Under the pieces are notes generated by a model. That model was not told the origin of the DNA. It saw only the letters and a program-made list of their open reading frames with translations, and did not search any database. Below are positions 1 through 11,274 of a stretch of DNA of 64,000 nt, in pieces. The stretch lies in assembly GCA_963921195.1 (NCBI GenBank), contig OY992540.1, forward strand, positions 14,081,136 to 14,145,135. Direction: 5' to 3'. This DNA is from Pegoplata infirma. Lineage: Eukaryota; Arthropoda; Insecta; Diptera; Anthomyiidae. A program made the translations under genes and the position numbers. Positions within the stretch are counted from its first letter, which is position 1. Each line of letters opens with the position of its first letter.

Positions 1-15
1 ATACATTTTTTCCAG

Positions 16-142
16 AATAAAATGTCTCTAATACAAGTCATCAAAGAAGGCCAGTATAAGACACAAGATGAATTGGAAAAATTTAGTGAAGAAATGCCAG
101 AGAATGAAATCGATGATGTGTTTGATATTAATCAAGTAGAAG
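16..142 (+). CDS. Rhp: Rhophilin exon, linker before PDZ
   Basis: Coding exon bounded by a TTTTTTCCAG acceptor and an AAG/GTAAGT donor. It encodes a charged linker (NKMSLIQVIKEGQYKTQDEL, then an acidic stretch) and leaves a split glycine/alanine codon (phase 1) that is completed by the exon at 1572. Confidence 0.85.
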
Positions 143-3100
143 GTAAGTTTTTTTATTTTGTTGTTATTCTAAACATAATGACAATGACAAATTGTGACAA
201 TGCAAATATGTATAATGTGTGAAAATTTTCACTGTGATGATGGTCAAGAAAAAAACTTTTTTTAACAAAATGATGACAAGAAGTCTGTTAAAGCTTTTTT
301 TAAACGATATTTAAAACAAAATGATCACATGAAGTCCGTAAAAGCTTTTCTCAAACGATATAACAAAAATGTAACAAAATGATTACATAAAGATTTCAAA
401 AGCTTTTTTAAAAGTTTTTTATAATCAAACTGATGTCATTAACTTTATAAATGCTTTTATTAATTTTCATCTCATACTTTTTTATTTTTTGTGAGCATTT
501 TCACTGTGATGATGGTCAAGAAAGAAAACGTTTTCTTAAACGATATTTAAAACATAATAAAATAAAATCACATAAAGTCCGTAAAAGCTTGTTTCAAACG
601 ATTTAAAAAATAAAATGCAACAAAATGATGACAGAAAGTCTTCTAAAGCTTTTTTAAAAGCTTTTTATAATCAACTGATGCCATTAACTTTATAAAAGTT
701 TTTATTAATTTTCTTCTTATACTTTTTAATTTTTTGTGAGCATTTTCACTGTGATGATGGCCAAAAAAGAAACTTTTTTTTAACAAAATGATGACATAAA
801 GTCTGTAAAAGCTTTTCTTAAACGATATTCAAAACAAAATAAAACAAAATGAGCACATGAAGTCCGTAAAAGCTTTTCACGAAAGATATAAAAAAATATT
901 ACAAAATGATGACATAAAGTCTTCAGAAGCTTTTTAAAAAGCTTTTTTAACAAAATGTTATCATTGACTTTATTAAAGCTTTTATTAATTTTCTTCTTAT
1001 ACTTTTTTATTTTTTATGAGCATTTTCACTGTGAGATGGCCAAGAAAGAAAACGTTTTTTTAATAAAATTATGACAAGAAGTCTGTAAAAGCTTTTCTTA
1101 AACGATATTTAAAACAAAATAAAACAAAACGATCATATAAAGTCCGTAAAAGCTTTTTTCAAACGATATAAAAAAATGCAACAAAATTATGACAAACTCT
1201 TTAAAAGCTTTTTTAAAAGCTTTTTATAATCAACTGATGTCATTAACTTTATAAAAGCTTTTATTAATTTTCATCTCAAACTTTTTTATTTTTTGTGAGC
1301 ATTTTCACTGTGATGATAGCCAAGAAAGAAAACGTTTTTTTTTTGTAACAAAATTATGACAAAAAGTCCGTAAAAGCTTTTCTTAAACGATATTTAAAAA
1401 TAAAACAAAACGATCATATGAAATCCGTAAAAGCTTTTTTCAAACGATATGAAAACATGCAACAAAATGATGACAAAGTCTTCAAAAGCATTTTTAAAAA
1501 GCTTTTTTTAACAAATTGATATCATTAACTTTATAAAAACTTTTATTAATTTTCTTCTCATACTTTTTTAGCCTGCTCCAAATTTACCCTTTCCTTAACT
1601 GGTCCCGATTTTACATCGTACAAAGTTGATGACCCCTTCAAACGTTTGGGACCAATAGCCATTTTCTCGGCCAGACGTCATTGGACAGCTCCCCGCTGTG
1701 TGCGACTACAAAAAGGTTCTAGCATATATCATGATGGTACACACTATCATTGTCATTGTCCTTCACCCGCAGATGGCCATGAAGTGGGTTGTAGTTTATA
1801 CAAAGAAGATTTGGAAAGTTTTGGTTTTCATGTACAGGGTGATGCTCCCGTTATGATAGCACATGTCGAAATCAATTCCTTAGCTGATGTAAGTATTTTG
1901 GATTATTTTTTAAATATTAAATGTTTTCAACATTTTTTTTTGTTTTGTGTTTAGTTGGGTGGCATTAAGGAAGGTGATTTTATTGTGGAAATAGCTGGAA
2001 TTGATGTCAAGTGGTATTTACATCAACAGGTGGTGCGTTTAATACAGTCATGTGGTACAACGTTGGAAGTAAAAGTCATAACACCAATGGATAGAAATTA
2101 TTTAAAGGTAAATAATACAGGTTTTGAAAAGCTTTACTTACTAAAAAGCTTTTAGCAATTAAGTTATAAAATATTAAAGTAAAATCAATTTTTAAAATTA
2201 CAAAATTTCGGTATTTTAATAAGTTAAAGTAAAAGCTTAACCCTTTGACGACCATACATTTGCTGCCGAAGCTTTTTTCAGTTTCTATTCATTGTCGTGA
2301 TCTGTGACCTAATAATTGTTATGAAACAAAAAATTGGATCCCTACCCCGTTTCTTTCTCCCTTATTTTTCTTGGTGAAAAAATTTCCTCTCTGACGATTA
2401 CGCAGTTCTGGCCAAAGTCCCTTAAATAGAGATTATTATTTTTCAAACTTTGAGGGCTTATAGTGAGTAAGTGGATCAAACTAGAGAGTTACTGAAAACT
2501 AAAATGTTGTTGCCGGAACCCTAATCTACAATTCATCTTTTAGCACATTTACAATATATTTTGCCTGAGCAAAAATAATCCCCAAAAACGCTTTGGCAAG
2601 TATACTTTCCTATGGTCGTTAAAGGGTTAAATAAGTTAAGCTAAAATCTTGAAACGTACATAAAAGATTAATCTATTTTTCATTATTTCAAAGCTTTAAT
2701 AAATGCGTTCAATAGTCAGTTATTTAAAGCTTTTACGAAAGTTTAATAATTTATAATACCAAAAAATCTGCATTAAAGCTTTGTTGAAAGTTCAAATTTC
2801 TTTATTATTTGAATTAATTAGCTTTATCATAAAAGTTATAAAATTTTAAAATAAAAGCTTTTTAATTAAGAAATTTTGTAATTTCGCCAAATAAAGTAAA
2901 AGCTCATATCATTTATATCTTGTGTTTACATAAAAGATTAATCAATTGTTCACTACTCTAAAGCTTCAATGAATGCGTTTAATAGTTTAAAGCTTTTACG
3001 AGAGTTAAACAATTTATAATACCAAAAAACTTCATTAAAGTTTTGCTAAAAGTTCAATTGTTAATAATTTAAAGCTTTATTGTAGATTTAATTATTTTAA

Positions 3101-6100
3101 AACTTTAATAAATCCTTATTATCAATCCTTGATTATTTTGTAAATTAAATAAAAGCTTTATAAGAAACTTTAATGAAAGTTCATTTGTTTATTATTTTGA
3201 ATTCTGAGCAAAAGCTGCACGAAATCTTTAAATACATACTTTGAAATTAACCAAAATTGTTGGCTTTTTCGTGGAATTTTGTGTAGTCAAAATAAAAGCT
3301 TTAGAATTACAACACATATTCAAAATGAATGAAAGCTTTTTAATTAAATTGATTTATAAAATAAAAGCTTAACGTTTTTAATTATGCCAAGTTAAGTTCA
3401 AAGCTTTGACAATTATGTATTACAAATTAAATTAAAGCTCAGCGAACACAAAATAAAAGTTTGGCTGACATTTATGAAAAATCCTGCAAAAAATCAAAAA
3501 TTATATCCGCTCATGAATTAATAAAGAGAAACTTTGAAATTAAAATAGGTAAGAGATCATACCCGAAGGCATTTTTGGAAATTCATTTAACGGTCGATGG
3601 ATGGCCCAAAGCAGCTTTTACAACAAAAAATTCAAAAAAGTTGACCAGAAAGCATTTTTTTTAACCAAGTTTTAGCCCCTAAAAATTTAACTCCGGAATT
3701 TAGCAAGGCTTTATTAATATTAAAGCTTATGTTAGTATAACGTCAAAATGAAATGAAAATTTTTAAATGTGGCCACTAGAGTGCTTCAAAAAAAATATTA
3801 TTTTTTGCGTTCTCACCCCCTAATTTTGTGTTATTTGGTGCTAAAGCTTTGTCTGAATTTTTCAGATTTTTAAAAAAATTTTAGAACTGTTGCAAGCATT
3901 ATTTTACATCCGTAGTACATATGGGTGGGGGGAACAAAAAGTTTGGCGGTCTCTCCCTCCCCTTCCATTTTATGTTATTTGGTGGAAAAAGCTTTGCCTG
4001 ATTTTTTTCAGATATTAAAAAAAAGGTTTGAGGTGTTTCAAGCAACATTTTGCATCCGTAGTGCATTAAGGGCATGCTTGAACAGATCTAAACATATTTT
4101 TATACCCTACACCACTCTGTGGTACTGGGTATAATGAGTTTGTGCTGATGTTTGTAACTACCCGAAATATTGGTCCTAGCCTACACACAAAAAACAAATT
4201 TGCTAATTTCCAACTAATATTCAGTTGTTACAACAAAAATTCAGTTGACGAATTTGTATTAAAGTTGTAACAACTTAATATCGGTAGTTTCAACTAAATT
4301 TTGTTAGTACAACTGACTTTTGATAGAAACAATTGAAAAATTGGTTTGCCACAGCGAAATGCAGTAGCACCAACCGAATTTTGAGTTGATACAACTGAAA
4401 AATTCAGTTGGAAATTTATTTTTCTCTGTGTACCTTCAAGTAGTCGATTTAGCGATGTCCGTCCGTCCGTCCGTCTATCGGCTTAAGCACGATACAGGTC
4501 GCAATTTTCAATCAATTGACTTGAAATTTGTAACTTAAGCATATTTTGGCCCAAGGACGAAGCATATTGAAATTGTAGAAGATCGGTCCATGTTAAGATC
4601 TAGCCCCCATACAAAGGCTCCCTTTGGATTCGGCTTAAATTACTTTAATAACCGTATTATAATAGATATCGCTTTGAAGTTTAGCAGTTAATCAAATTTT
4701 GTGTGCACGAATCACCATTCCAAATTTGAAAGGGATCGGATCAGTCCTTCTGGTAGTCCCCATACAAACCACCCTCTCGATATTCACATATTTCCGTCAA
4801 AATTCATAAAAATGGAAATATTTGATAAAAATTTTATTTTTAGGTGTTAAACGTGTACTTTAGTAACCTAATCAAATCGAAATATAATTAGACCATTTTT
4901 GGACTTAGCCCCCTATATAAAAATGTTGACCGATATTCAGTTAAATCGGTCTATTGACAAAAAATAAAGCAGTTCCACTAAAATTTGATCTGTGTGTGTT
5001 CTCTACACTAAATAAAGATCTAACAAAGGACAGATCCAATCTGTCCATGATTGGACTTGGGACCTATTTTCCGGAAAACACTGGTGTAGGGTATCATATG
5101 GTCGGTCTTGACCGACTATAACTTTCTCACTTGTTTTTAAATGTTAATAGGGTCGAAATTTAAGCTTTGTCAACTTTTTGAACTAGATTTATCGTAGTTG
5201 TTGACTTTTAAAGCTTAAAGCTAAGTACTCTGTTTTTTACGGAGAAAATGTACTTAAACTTTAATCTCACCAAATCGCAATAAAACATTTAAAAAGCAAC
5301 AACTTTTGACAATTATAAGAAAGAAACGATCATGACAAAACTGAATTGTCGCTTTTTCACGACAATTTAAATTGTCTTGTATAATAAAAATGCGTGCTAA
5401 CGTTTTTAACAATTTTCCTATAATTCCTCGCGTTGCCAAAATTAATTTTTTTTATATGGAGTTTGACAGATTTTTCCCCGTGAAATTGAACAGAGTACTA
5501 TGCCTAAGATAAAATTAATCAAAATTTATTGTTACTTAAAAAAAAAGCTTGTCAAATTACAAGAAAAAGTCTCGTAATCCTATTTTACCAATATTTGACA
5601 GTTTTCCTTGTTTTTTAACAAATAATTTTCGATCGAAATTTAATATTTTTTTTTGGGCTTTTACAGTTTTTCTTGTAATTTTACAAATTTCTAAAATTTT
5701 TTACAAACTAAATCTCTTAAATTTACGAGAATTTCCTTTAAATTTTATTTCGCCAAAAAAGAAATTATCGTCAAATAGGAGGTAGCAAACAATGTAGCAA
5801 AATCACGAAACATCCTTGTAAGTTTTATCACGTCAAAAAATTTGTAAATTTACAATTTTATTGGTAAAAAACTAGTAAAATAACAAAATTATTGGTAAAA
5901 AGCTTGTAAAGTTACAAGGAATTGTTGTCAAACAGGAGGTAGCAATAAAAAAGTTACAACCTTTTCTTGGTGTTTTACAAGTTTTTTTTTAATTGTGAAG
6001 TATTACACAATTTTATTTTAAAACGAAATTAGAGCTTTAATAAAGATAGTTTTTAAAGCTTAATAATTTCAAAGAAAATAAAAGCCCAATCATAGATTAG

Positions 6101-6464
6101 TGGTCTCTTTTCAAACTCGAAAGCTGTAATTCATGTTAAAACTTAAAGCTTTTTTCAAATTTTTATTAATAAAAGTTTGTTATCTAATGTATTTAATAAA
6201 TTTTACTATTTCTATTGTCTTTGCATATATATTAAAATTGTTTTATATTTTATTCTATTTTAGCCTTTATCATCAAAAGGTTCAATTTCCACATTATCTG
6301 CCGCTAGTTCTTCCGGAGTTTCATCGGGTTCTTCCAGTCCCACTGGTACTACTACAAAATCTAAAATTCGTCACAAGTCCACATCTAAAGCTCGCTTGGG
6401 TAGTATTTCATCTAGCTCGTGGAATCCCTTTCGTCGTACACCAAGTTTAGCAAAAATATTTTAA
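16..6464 (+). CDS. Rhp: Rhophilin, C-terminal part with PDZ domain (5' partial, 4 exons)
   Basis: Rhophilins are cytoplasmic Rho-GTPase effectors built as HR1, BRO1 and PDZ domains; only the C-terminal part is here. Exons 16-142, 1572-1888, 1955-2107 and 6264-6464 join in frame (splice phases 1, 0, 0) into 265 residues and a TAA stop, all introns GT-AG. The stretch DPFKRLGPIAIFSARRHW is the family signature just before the PDZ domain, as in human RHPN1/2 (from memory). It is followed by FGFHVQGDAPVMIAHV and IKEGDFIVEIAGIDVKWY, the PDZ beta strands and the GD-I-V turn. The tail is Ser/Thr-rich and basic, ending NPFRRTPSLAKIF. The frame is open at the first acceptor (AG 14-15), so the ATG at 22 is internal and not the gene start. 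The long introns 1 and 3 are full of repeats. The family call is firm; the exact exon 2 structure is less so (see 1716-1772). Confidence 0.92.
143..1571 (+). repeat. Intron 1: five degenerate tandem repeats of about 245-280 bp
   Basis: The marker TTTTCACTGTGA recurs at about 226, 497, 743, 1023 and 1302. Each unit carries, in order, a run of T, AACGATATTTAAAAC, a GTCCGTAAAAGCTTTT block, AAAATGATGACA, paired AAAGCTTTTTTAAAAGCTTT blocks and TTTATTAATTTTC. Spacings are about 271, 246, 280 and 279 bp. The array fills almost the whole intron. No coding content was seen. Confidence 0.85.
1572..1888 (+). CDS. Rhp: Rhophilin exon, PDZ first half
   Basis: Begins after TTTTTAG with the completed codon for A (ACSKFTLSL...) and ends at GAT/GTAAGT in phase 0. 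It encodes the LGPIAIFSARRHW signature, the first PDZ strand (RCVRLQKG), a His/Cys-rich insertion, and FGFHVQGDAPVMIAHVE. An ATG-initiated reading frame at 1646 is just the downstream part of this exon. Confidence 0.88.
1716..1772 (+). other. Rhp: Possible 57-nt minimal intron or retained His/Cys-rich insert inside PDZ coding
   Basis: This stretch starts with GT, ends with a pyrimidine-rich tract and CAG, and is 57 nt long, within the typical minimal-intron size of flies. It is a multiple of three with no stop, so both forms keep the frame. Retained, it adds GSSIYHDGTHYHCHCPSPA between the first PDZ strand and FGFHV; removed, the protein reads LQKDGHEVGCSLYKEDLESF. The donor (GGTTCTAG) is weak, so retention or alternative use is possible. 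Confidence 0.5.
1955..2107 (+). CDS. Rhp: Rhophilin exon, PDZ second half
   Basis: Bounded by GTGTTTAG and AAG/GTAAAT, phase 0 on both sides, 51 codons: LGGIKEGDFIVEIAGIDVKW onward to the strand LEVKVITPMD and NYLK. It matches the second half of the rhophilin PDZ (compare the GDYIVS and CKW segments of vertebrate rhophilins, from memory). Confidence 0.9.
2241..2626. mobile_element. piggyBac-like MITE, TTAA flanked (in Rhp intron 3)
   Basis: 386 bp with terminal inverted repeats CCCTTTGACGACCATA / CCCTTTAACGACCATA. It is flanked on both sides by TTAA (2237-2240 and 2627-2630). TTAA target duplication and ends starting CCC are the hallmarks of piggyBac. No transposase reading frame, so non-autonomous. 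Confidence 0.8.
2631..4100 (+). repeat. Intron 3 segment saturated with the palindrome AAAGCTTT
   Basis: Intronic DNA made largely of diverged segments each carrying AAAGCTTT or half of it, alternating with TTTAATAATT and AAATTAA runs. Two related sub-blocks occur at about 2640-2880 and 2900-3070 (both with ACATAAAAGATTAATC and AATGCGTT(C/T)AATAGT). At 3770-4080 there are two related copies of a segment with TCTCTCCC/TTCTCACCCCC and GCATCCGTAGT. No gene is supported; the small reading frames are chance. Confidence 0.6.
4101..5137 (+). mobile_element. INE-1/DINE-1-like element, family A (Rhp intron 3)
   Basis: Starts TATACCCTACACCACTCTGT, itself a hairpin with GGTACTGGGTATA. It carries the (GTCC)n/(GTCT)n core after TTTAGCGATGTCC and ends with GGTCGGTCTTGACCGACT followed by ATAACTTTCTCACTTGTTT. 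This order (5' TATACCC hairpin, GTCY microsatellite, 3' hairpin, pyrimidine tail ending CTTGTTT) matches Drosophila INE-1, a Helentron-associated non-autonomous Helitron, as I remember it. A small element is nested at 4184-4430. Confidence 0.8.
4184..4430. mobile_element. TA-flanked word element (word CAACTGAA/TTCAGTTG)
   Basis: 247 bp nested in the family A element, between TA dinucleotides (4182-4183, 4431-4432). Ends are CACACAAAAAACAAATTT and the inverse of CACAGAGAAAAATAAATTT. The interior repeats CAACT and AGTTG in both orientations more than ten times. Confidence 0.7.
5228..5495. mobile_element. TA-flanked word element (word GACAATT/AATTGTC)
   Basis: 268 bp with ends CTCTGTTTTTTACGG and the inverse CTCTGTTCAATTTCACGG, flanked by TA inside AGTACT on both sides. 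The interior has several GACAATT/AATTGTC pairs. A partial end of the same type (AACAGAGTACT) occurs near 30364. Confidence 0.6.
5496..6263 (+). repeat. Rest of Rhp intron 3: word-rich region TTGTAA/TTACAA
   Basis: About 5540-5990 is packed with CTTGTAA, TTACAAG, GTAAATTTACAA and the pair CAAAYAGGAGGTAGCA, again a self-complementary word in both orientations. No clean terminal repeats were found. 6000-6263 is ordinary AT-rich intron ending in a TTCTATTTTAG acceptor. Confidence 0.5.
6264..6464 (+). CDS. Rhp: Rhophilin terminal exon
   Basis: 66 codons plus TAA (6462-6464), entered in phase 0 after TATTTTAG. It encodes a Ser/Thr-rich tail with a basic cluster (TTKSKIRHKSTSKARLGS) and the end SSSWNPFRRTPSLAKIF. 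Codon use is GC-richer than the surrounding DNA, unlike the overlapping frames. Low-complexity C-terminal tails are normal for rhophilins. Confidence 0.85.
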   Translation, partial: PLSSKGSISTLSAASSSGVSSGSSSPTGTTTKSKIRHKSTSKARLGSISSSSWNPFRRTPSLAKIF

Positions 6465-7160
6465 TTACAAAAAATAAAATTGAAAAAATTATCATAATCC
6501 GAACAAATTTTTTTTTTACAAAAAAAGAAAAGTTAAAAACAGTGGCCATTACAAAAAAAAATAAATATAAATTATTTAAAATTAATATAAATATTTTTAT
6601 TATTTAAACAAAAACATACACACAATTTTAAATTCTTAGTAAAGAATTTTCTACTTTTACTTAATTTGTTAATTTTTTTAAAAATTTCATTTTATTTTCT
6701 GGGTTTGAGGAAAATAATTTTCTGAAAAAAATAAAATACAAAAATTGTAAATTAAAGAAATTGTCATATTTTTAAAACTTTTAAATATTTAGATTAAGTT
6801 TTAAAAACTTGTTTTTAAAAAAATACACACACACAAATCTACAAAAATTAAAATACTGAAATATTTTAATGGTTTTCCATTAAAATTAGATTTGAATTTG
6901 TATAATCTCCAGCAATATAAAAACCTTCAGAAATCTTTCCATTTATACAAAACAATTATATACATATTTTGTTTAAATTTAAACATTATTTTTTTTTTGT
7001 TTTTAAATTAAGCCATAAATATTTATATTAAAATATATAATAAACCCACACAAATGTATATTTTATTTTTAATTAAAAAATTAAGTATTGTAAAAAAATT
7101 CGAATTATTTTTTTTTTTAATAAAAAATTGTATATATTTTTACTTTATAAATAATGTGTA
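6465..7160 (+). other. Probable Rhophilin 3' UTR
   Basis: A- and T-run-rich DNA directly after the stop with several AATAAA-type signals (about 6472, 6729 and 7040). The polyadenylation site cannot be fixed from sequence alone. No further coding content. Confidence 0.5.
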
Positions 7161-7372
7161 ATAATTTTATAAGAAATTAATATGAGATCTAAGGTAAGTA
7201 ATTATATACAGTTGCTGCAGACCTTTTAAAGCTAATGTCCTTCTTAACAAAATAGCGGGTTGCCATTAGTACTTTATAACTTCATGAAACGTGAAAATTG
7301 CGTTTAGATCAGAAAGTACTTACGATACACAAAAAAGTCACATGATACAAAAAAACACATCCGTCGAATACA

Positions 7373-8861
7373 CACAGAAAATAAAATCATAAAATTCAAG
7401 TCAACAAACAGCAATTGTGAATGTCCTAAACTGATATCAACCAAACATTTAGTAAAAACGGCATCCCGTTAGTCAATAATACAAAAATTCGATTTTGTTT
7501 TTAACAAACTACGTCAAATAATTTTATTTCAAAATAAAAGGAAAATTTCAACAAATCATTAGTGGCATTTTGTCAATAAGACAAAGAAAATATTTTTTTA
7601 ACTTTCAAATAACCCGTTTGTTATTAATGTTCAATAATTTGTAAATAAAACTGATTTTTTTCAACTATTTATGTCAATAAACGACTTTGTCAAATAAAAG
7701 TGATATTTTCAACAATTTAAATCAATAAATATAAAGAACTTTGTCAATCTAACAAAATCGTAAATTTTTTTTAAACAATTGCTGTCTATAAAGAATTTGG
7801 TAGCTTTTGTAAAGTATAAAACAAAAACACAAACATACTGTAACACAACGTGCTCTCTCTCGTCGTGTAGTTTGTTTTTTATTTGTGCCTGTACTTCTTT
7901 TTAAAAAAGCAGACAAAAGAAGACAATTAAAAAAAAAATATTATGAATTTAGTTTTATCTGAGCTAGCAAGTGGTACGGCAGCAATTGAAATTATTTCAT
8001 AGAAAATATTATTAAAAAATGTATTTCGAAAACAAATTAATCTTTTTATATAAACATTTTGTTTTATTAACTATTGTTTTGTTTTTGCCTTTTTATTTTT
8101 GGAATAATTTTTTTACAGAATTTGCTTTCCAAGTTTTTACTGATTGCTATGTTTGTATAAAACGAAACTAAAACATGTGTATATAAAAAAGAAAGAAATA
8201 AAGAACAAACGAAAAAAAAAAGAATTTTCAACATAAGACAAAAACAGTAAAACGATAAAAGTAAAATACATTCTTAAGTGTTATAAAAAAGAATATTGAC
8301 TAACAAAATAATTTTGTTTAATTTCAATATTAATATTCTCTTACATTTATCTCGATTTTTAATCAATTTATTTTTAATTTTTTTTCCTATAAAAAAAGTT
8401 TTAATTTGTCAATACAACTAATACTGTTGGTTGATATCACAAAATCGTTTGTTGAATTCCTTTACCATATCAACAAATGACGTTTGTGTTTGTTGAATTT
8501 CTTTGTTGAAAACAAAATTTATTTTTTTTCTTTTGTTAGATCAACAAATTACGTTTTGTGTTTGTTGAATTTCTTTGTTGAAAACAAAATTTATTTTCTT
8601 TTCTTTTGTTAGATCAACAAATTACATTTTGTGTTTGTTGAATTTCTTTGTTGAAAAAAAATTTAAGATTTTGTACGTTTGTCAATACAAATAATAATTT
8701 AGGAGAACTATTACAAACTCATTTATCAATTGTTTTTTCAACAATTAATATTTACAAACGTTAGTTGATATTACAAATTTCCGTATAGGAGCACTTTCAG
8801 TGAAAAATTTAATTGAATTCACAAATATGGGGGTCAATATTACAATTCGTTTTTTTCTGTG
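7373..8861. mobile_element. Candidate inverted-repeat word element, CACAGAAAA ends
   Basis: Left end CACAGAAAATAAAA and right end TTTTTTTCTGTG, each flanked by CA. The interior is full of GTCAATAA, CAACAAAT and TTTGTTGAA words in both orientations, including three near-identical units of about 70 bp at 8440-8660 (CAACAAATTACGTTTTGTG core). About 7840-8300 is unlike the rest and may be a second insertion or host DNA. The boundaries are less sure than for other elements. 7161-7372 and 8862-9210 hold nothing I recognise. Confidence 0.45.
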
Positions 8862-9218
8862 CACGAAAGCTCTCCAGGCAATAGCTTTTAAGTTATGTTA
8901 AAATTAGCAGTGCAATTTTATATATATTTTTTTAAATGTTCAAGGTGTACCTACCTTTAAGGTATGATCAAAAGAAAAGCTCTGTCAAAAAATCTGTAAA
9001 ACGACTTTTAATTTAAATTAGCAAACTTTTAGCAGATTTTTGTACTGAAATATATATTTAAGGTAAATTTTCTGTTCTTCAGTTTTAGAAAATAACAGAA
9101 ATTTGAATTTCAAAATATTTTTGTGCAGATTTTTAGCAGATTATCTGTTATTTTACAGAAAAAGTCGGTTGACTTTTTTTCATAAAATGTTTTAAGTTTT
9201 TTTGAGATGTAATTATAC

Positions 9219-9770
9219 CAGAGACCAAATATAACAGTTATATGTGACTTTTTGTTTTAAAAAAATCATGAAACGAATGTTGTCCAAACTTAGTATTATA
9301 TATATGAAAAAAGACTTCTAGAGATGTCCCTTGTTAAAATTTGCAATAACATTTATTTTTTTGATTTTTTCAGTAACAGTAAAAAATAACAGTTATTAAA
9401 AACTTTTTGTTCAAACAATCTAAAATAACTTTTATTTTATACTTATTTGAGTAAATAACTGTTATAACAGTTATTTTTAAACAAATCAATCAAAGTTTAT
9501 ATCTTTAAATCAATGATTGAAGTATTAGATATCAATAGGATTCTTCTGCATGTGTTTATTGTTGTTTTATTTTAATAACTCGAGTTTTTTAAGGCTCAAA
9601 GAGTTTTTTATAACAGTTATAAAAAATAAAAGTTTTTTATTTCTGTTATTTTGAACAGATATTTATATAAATCATTTCAAACTGTTATTTTTAATTTTTA
9701 TTTGAAAAAATATTTTTGAACAGTAAAATTTGATTTTTTTCAATAAATCTCATAACTGTTATGGTCTCTG
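9219..9770. mobile_element. hAT-like word MITE (word AACAGTTATT), 8-bp TSD
   Basis: 552 bp with terminal repeats CAGAGACCA..TATAACAGTTAT and the inverse, flanked by the 8-bp duplication AATTATAC (9211-9218, 9771-9778). The end type CAGAG and 8-bp duplication fit hAT transposons. The interior repeats AACAGTTATT / AATAACTGTT many times. The target was the first bases of the family A element that follows. Confidence 0.8.
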
Positions 9771-10462
9771 AATTATACCCTACACCACTCTGTGGTACAG
9801 GGTATAATGACTTTGTGCTGATGTTTGTAACTACCCGAAATATTGGTTCTAGACCCACTTTTAAGTATACCGATCGACTCAGAATAACTTTTTGAGTCTA
9901 TTTAGCGATGTCCGTCCGCCCGTCTGTCTGTCCATGTAAACGGTGTAAACACGATACAGGTCGCAATTATCAATTGATTAGGCTGAAATTTGAAACATTA
10001 GCTTCTCTTGGTTCAAGAACGAAGCCTATTGAAATTGGTTCATGTTTTGACATAGCCCCCACACAAACGTCCTTCCTAAATTTGGCTTAAAAGCCTCTAA
10101 CAACCGTAATATAATAGGTATCCTTCTGAAATTTTGCATGTCAACGTATTTTGTATTCAAAAATCATCGTTCCAAATTTTAAAAGAATCGGACCAGTCCT
10201 TCTTGTAGCCCCCATACAAACCACCTTCCCGATATTCACATAAATCTCTCAAAATTCATGAAAACTGAAACGAAATTTAAGTGAAATAGGCTTCTTTTTG
10301 TTGCCAATAGACCGATTTATCTGAATATCAGACAAAATTTTTATATGTGGGCTGAGTCCAGATATGGTCCAACTAAAATAAAATTTGATAAGGTTACCAA
10401 ATTATACATTTAACACCTTTGTTTTTGTGAAATTTTAAATTTTAAAATTAAAAACTTAATAA
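9771..10462 (+). mobile_element. INE-1-like family A, 5' part (rearranged)
   Basis: Starts TATACCCTACACCACTCTGT, contains GCGATGTCCGTCCGCC with a GTCY core, and the conserved CGCAATT and AGCCCCCA blocks. After about 10265 the sequence continues with family A material in the opposite orientation (GTTGCCAATAGACCGATTTA). The copy is therefore a composite or has an internal inversion, and it lacks its own 3' hairpin. Confidence 0.7.
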
Positions 10463-11274
10463 AAACAAGCAAGAAAATTATAGTTGGTCACGACCGACCA
10501 TATAATACCCTACACCAGAGTTTCCCGGAAAATGGGGCCCAAGTTCAAACATGGACTGATTAGATCTATATTTTGTCAAATCTTTAAATTTGAGAGGAAT
10601 AGGTTTCTTTTTGCTGACAATAAACCGCTTCAACTGAATATCGGGCGAAATTTTTCACATGGGACTTAAGTCCAAAAATGGTCCGATGATAATCAGATTT
10701 GATAAGGTTATTAAAGTACGCGTTTAACATACACAAACAGAATTTTAATTAAATATTTTCTATTTTCATGAAATTTGAGAGATTTATGTAAAAATCGCGA
10801 AGGTGGTTTGTATGGGGGCTACAAGAAGACCTGGGCCGATTTCTTTAAAATTCGGAATGTTGATTTGTGTGGATGAAACATGATTACCTGCCAAATTTCG
10901 AAAAGATACCTATTAAAATGCGGCTATTAGAGTAGTTTGAGCCAAAACTAAAGAGGACCTTTGTATGGGGGCTAGGTCTAAATATGGACCGATTTTTTCC
11001 AATTTCGTTCTTGGGCCAAAAGAGGCTTAAGTTTCAAAATTTCAAGTCAATTGATTAAAAATTGCGACCTGTATCGTGTTTACACCGTTTACATGGACAG
11101 ACAGACGGACAGATGGACAGACGGACGGACGGACGGATATCGCTAAATCGACTCAAAAAGTGATACTAAGTCGATCGGTATACTTAAAAGTGGGTCTAGG
11201 ACCAATATTTCGGGTAGTTACAAACATCAGCACAAACTCATTATACCCTGTACCACAGTGTGGTGTAGGGTATA
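10463..11274 (-). mobile_element. INE-1-like family A, complete
   Basis: Reverse orientation: starts with the complement of the 3' tail (AACAAGCAAGAAAATTATAG), then the GGTC..GACC hairpin, and ends with the 5' hairpin TATACCCTGTACCACAGTGT near 11242-11274. About 0.8 kb, the usual length of this family here. Confidence 0.8.

Noticed and set aside
22..24. ATG at 22 as the start of Rhophilin
   Set aside because: A good acceptor lies just before it and the HR1/BRO1 parts are missing, so it is an internal methionine.
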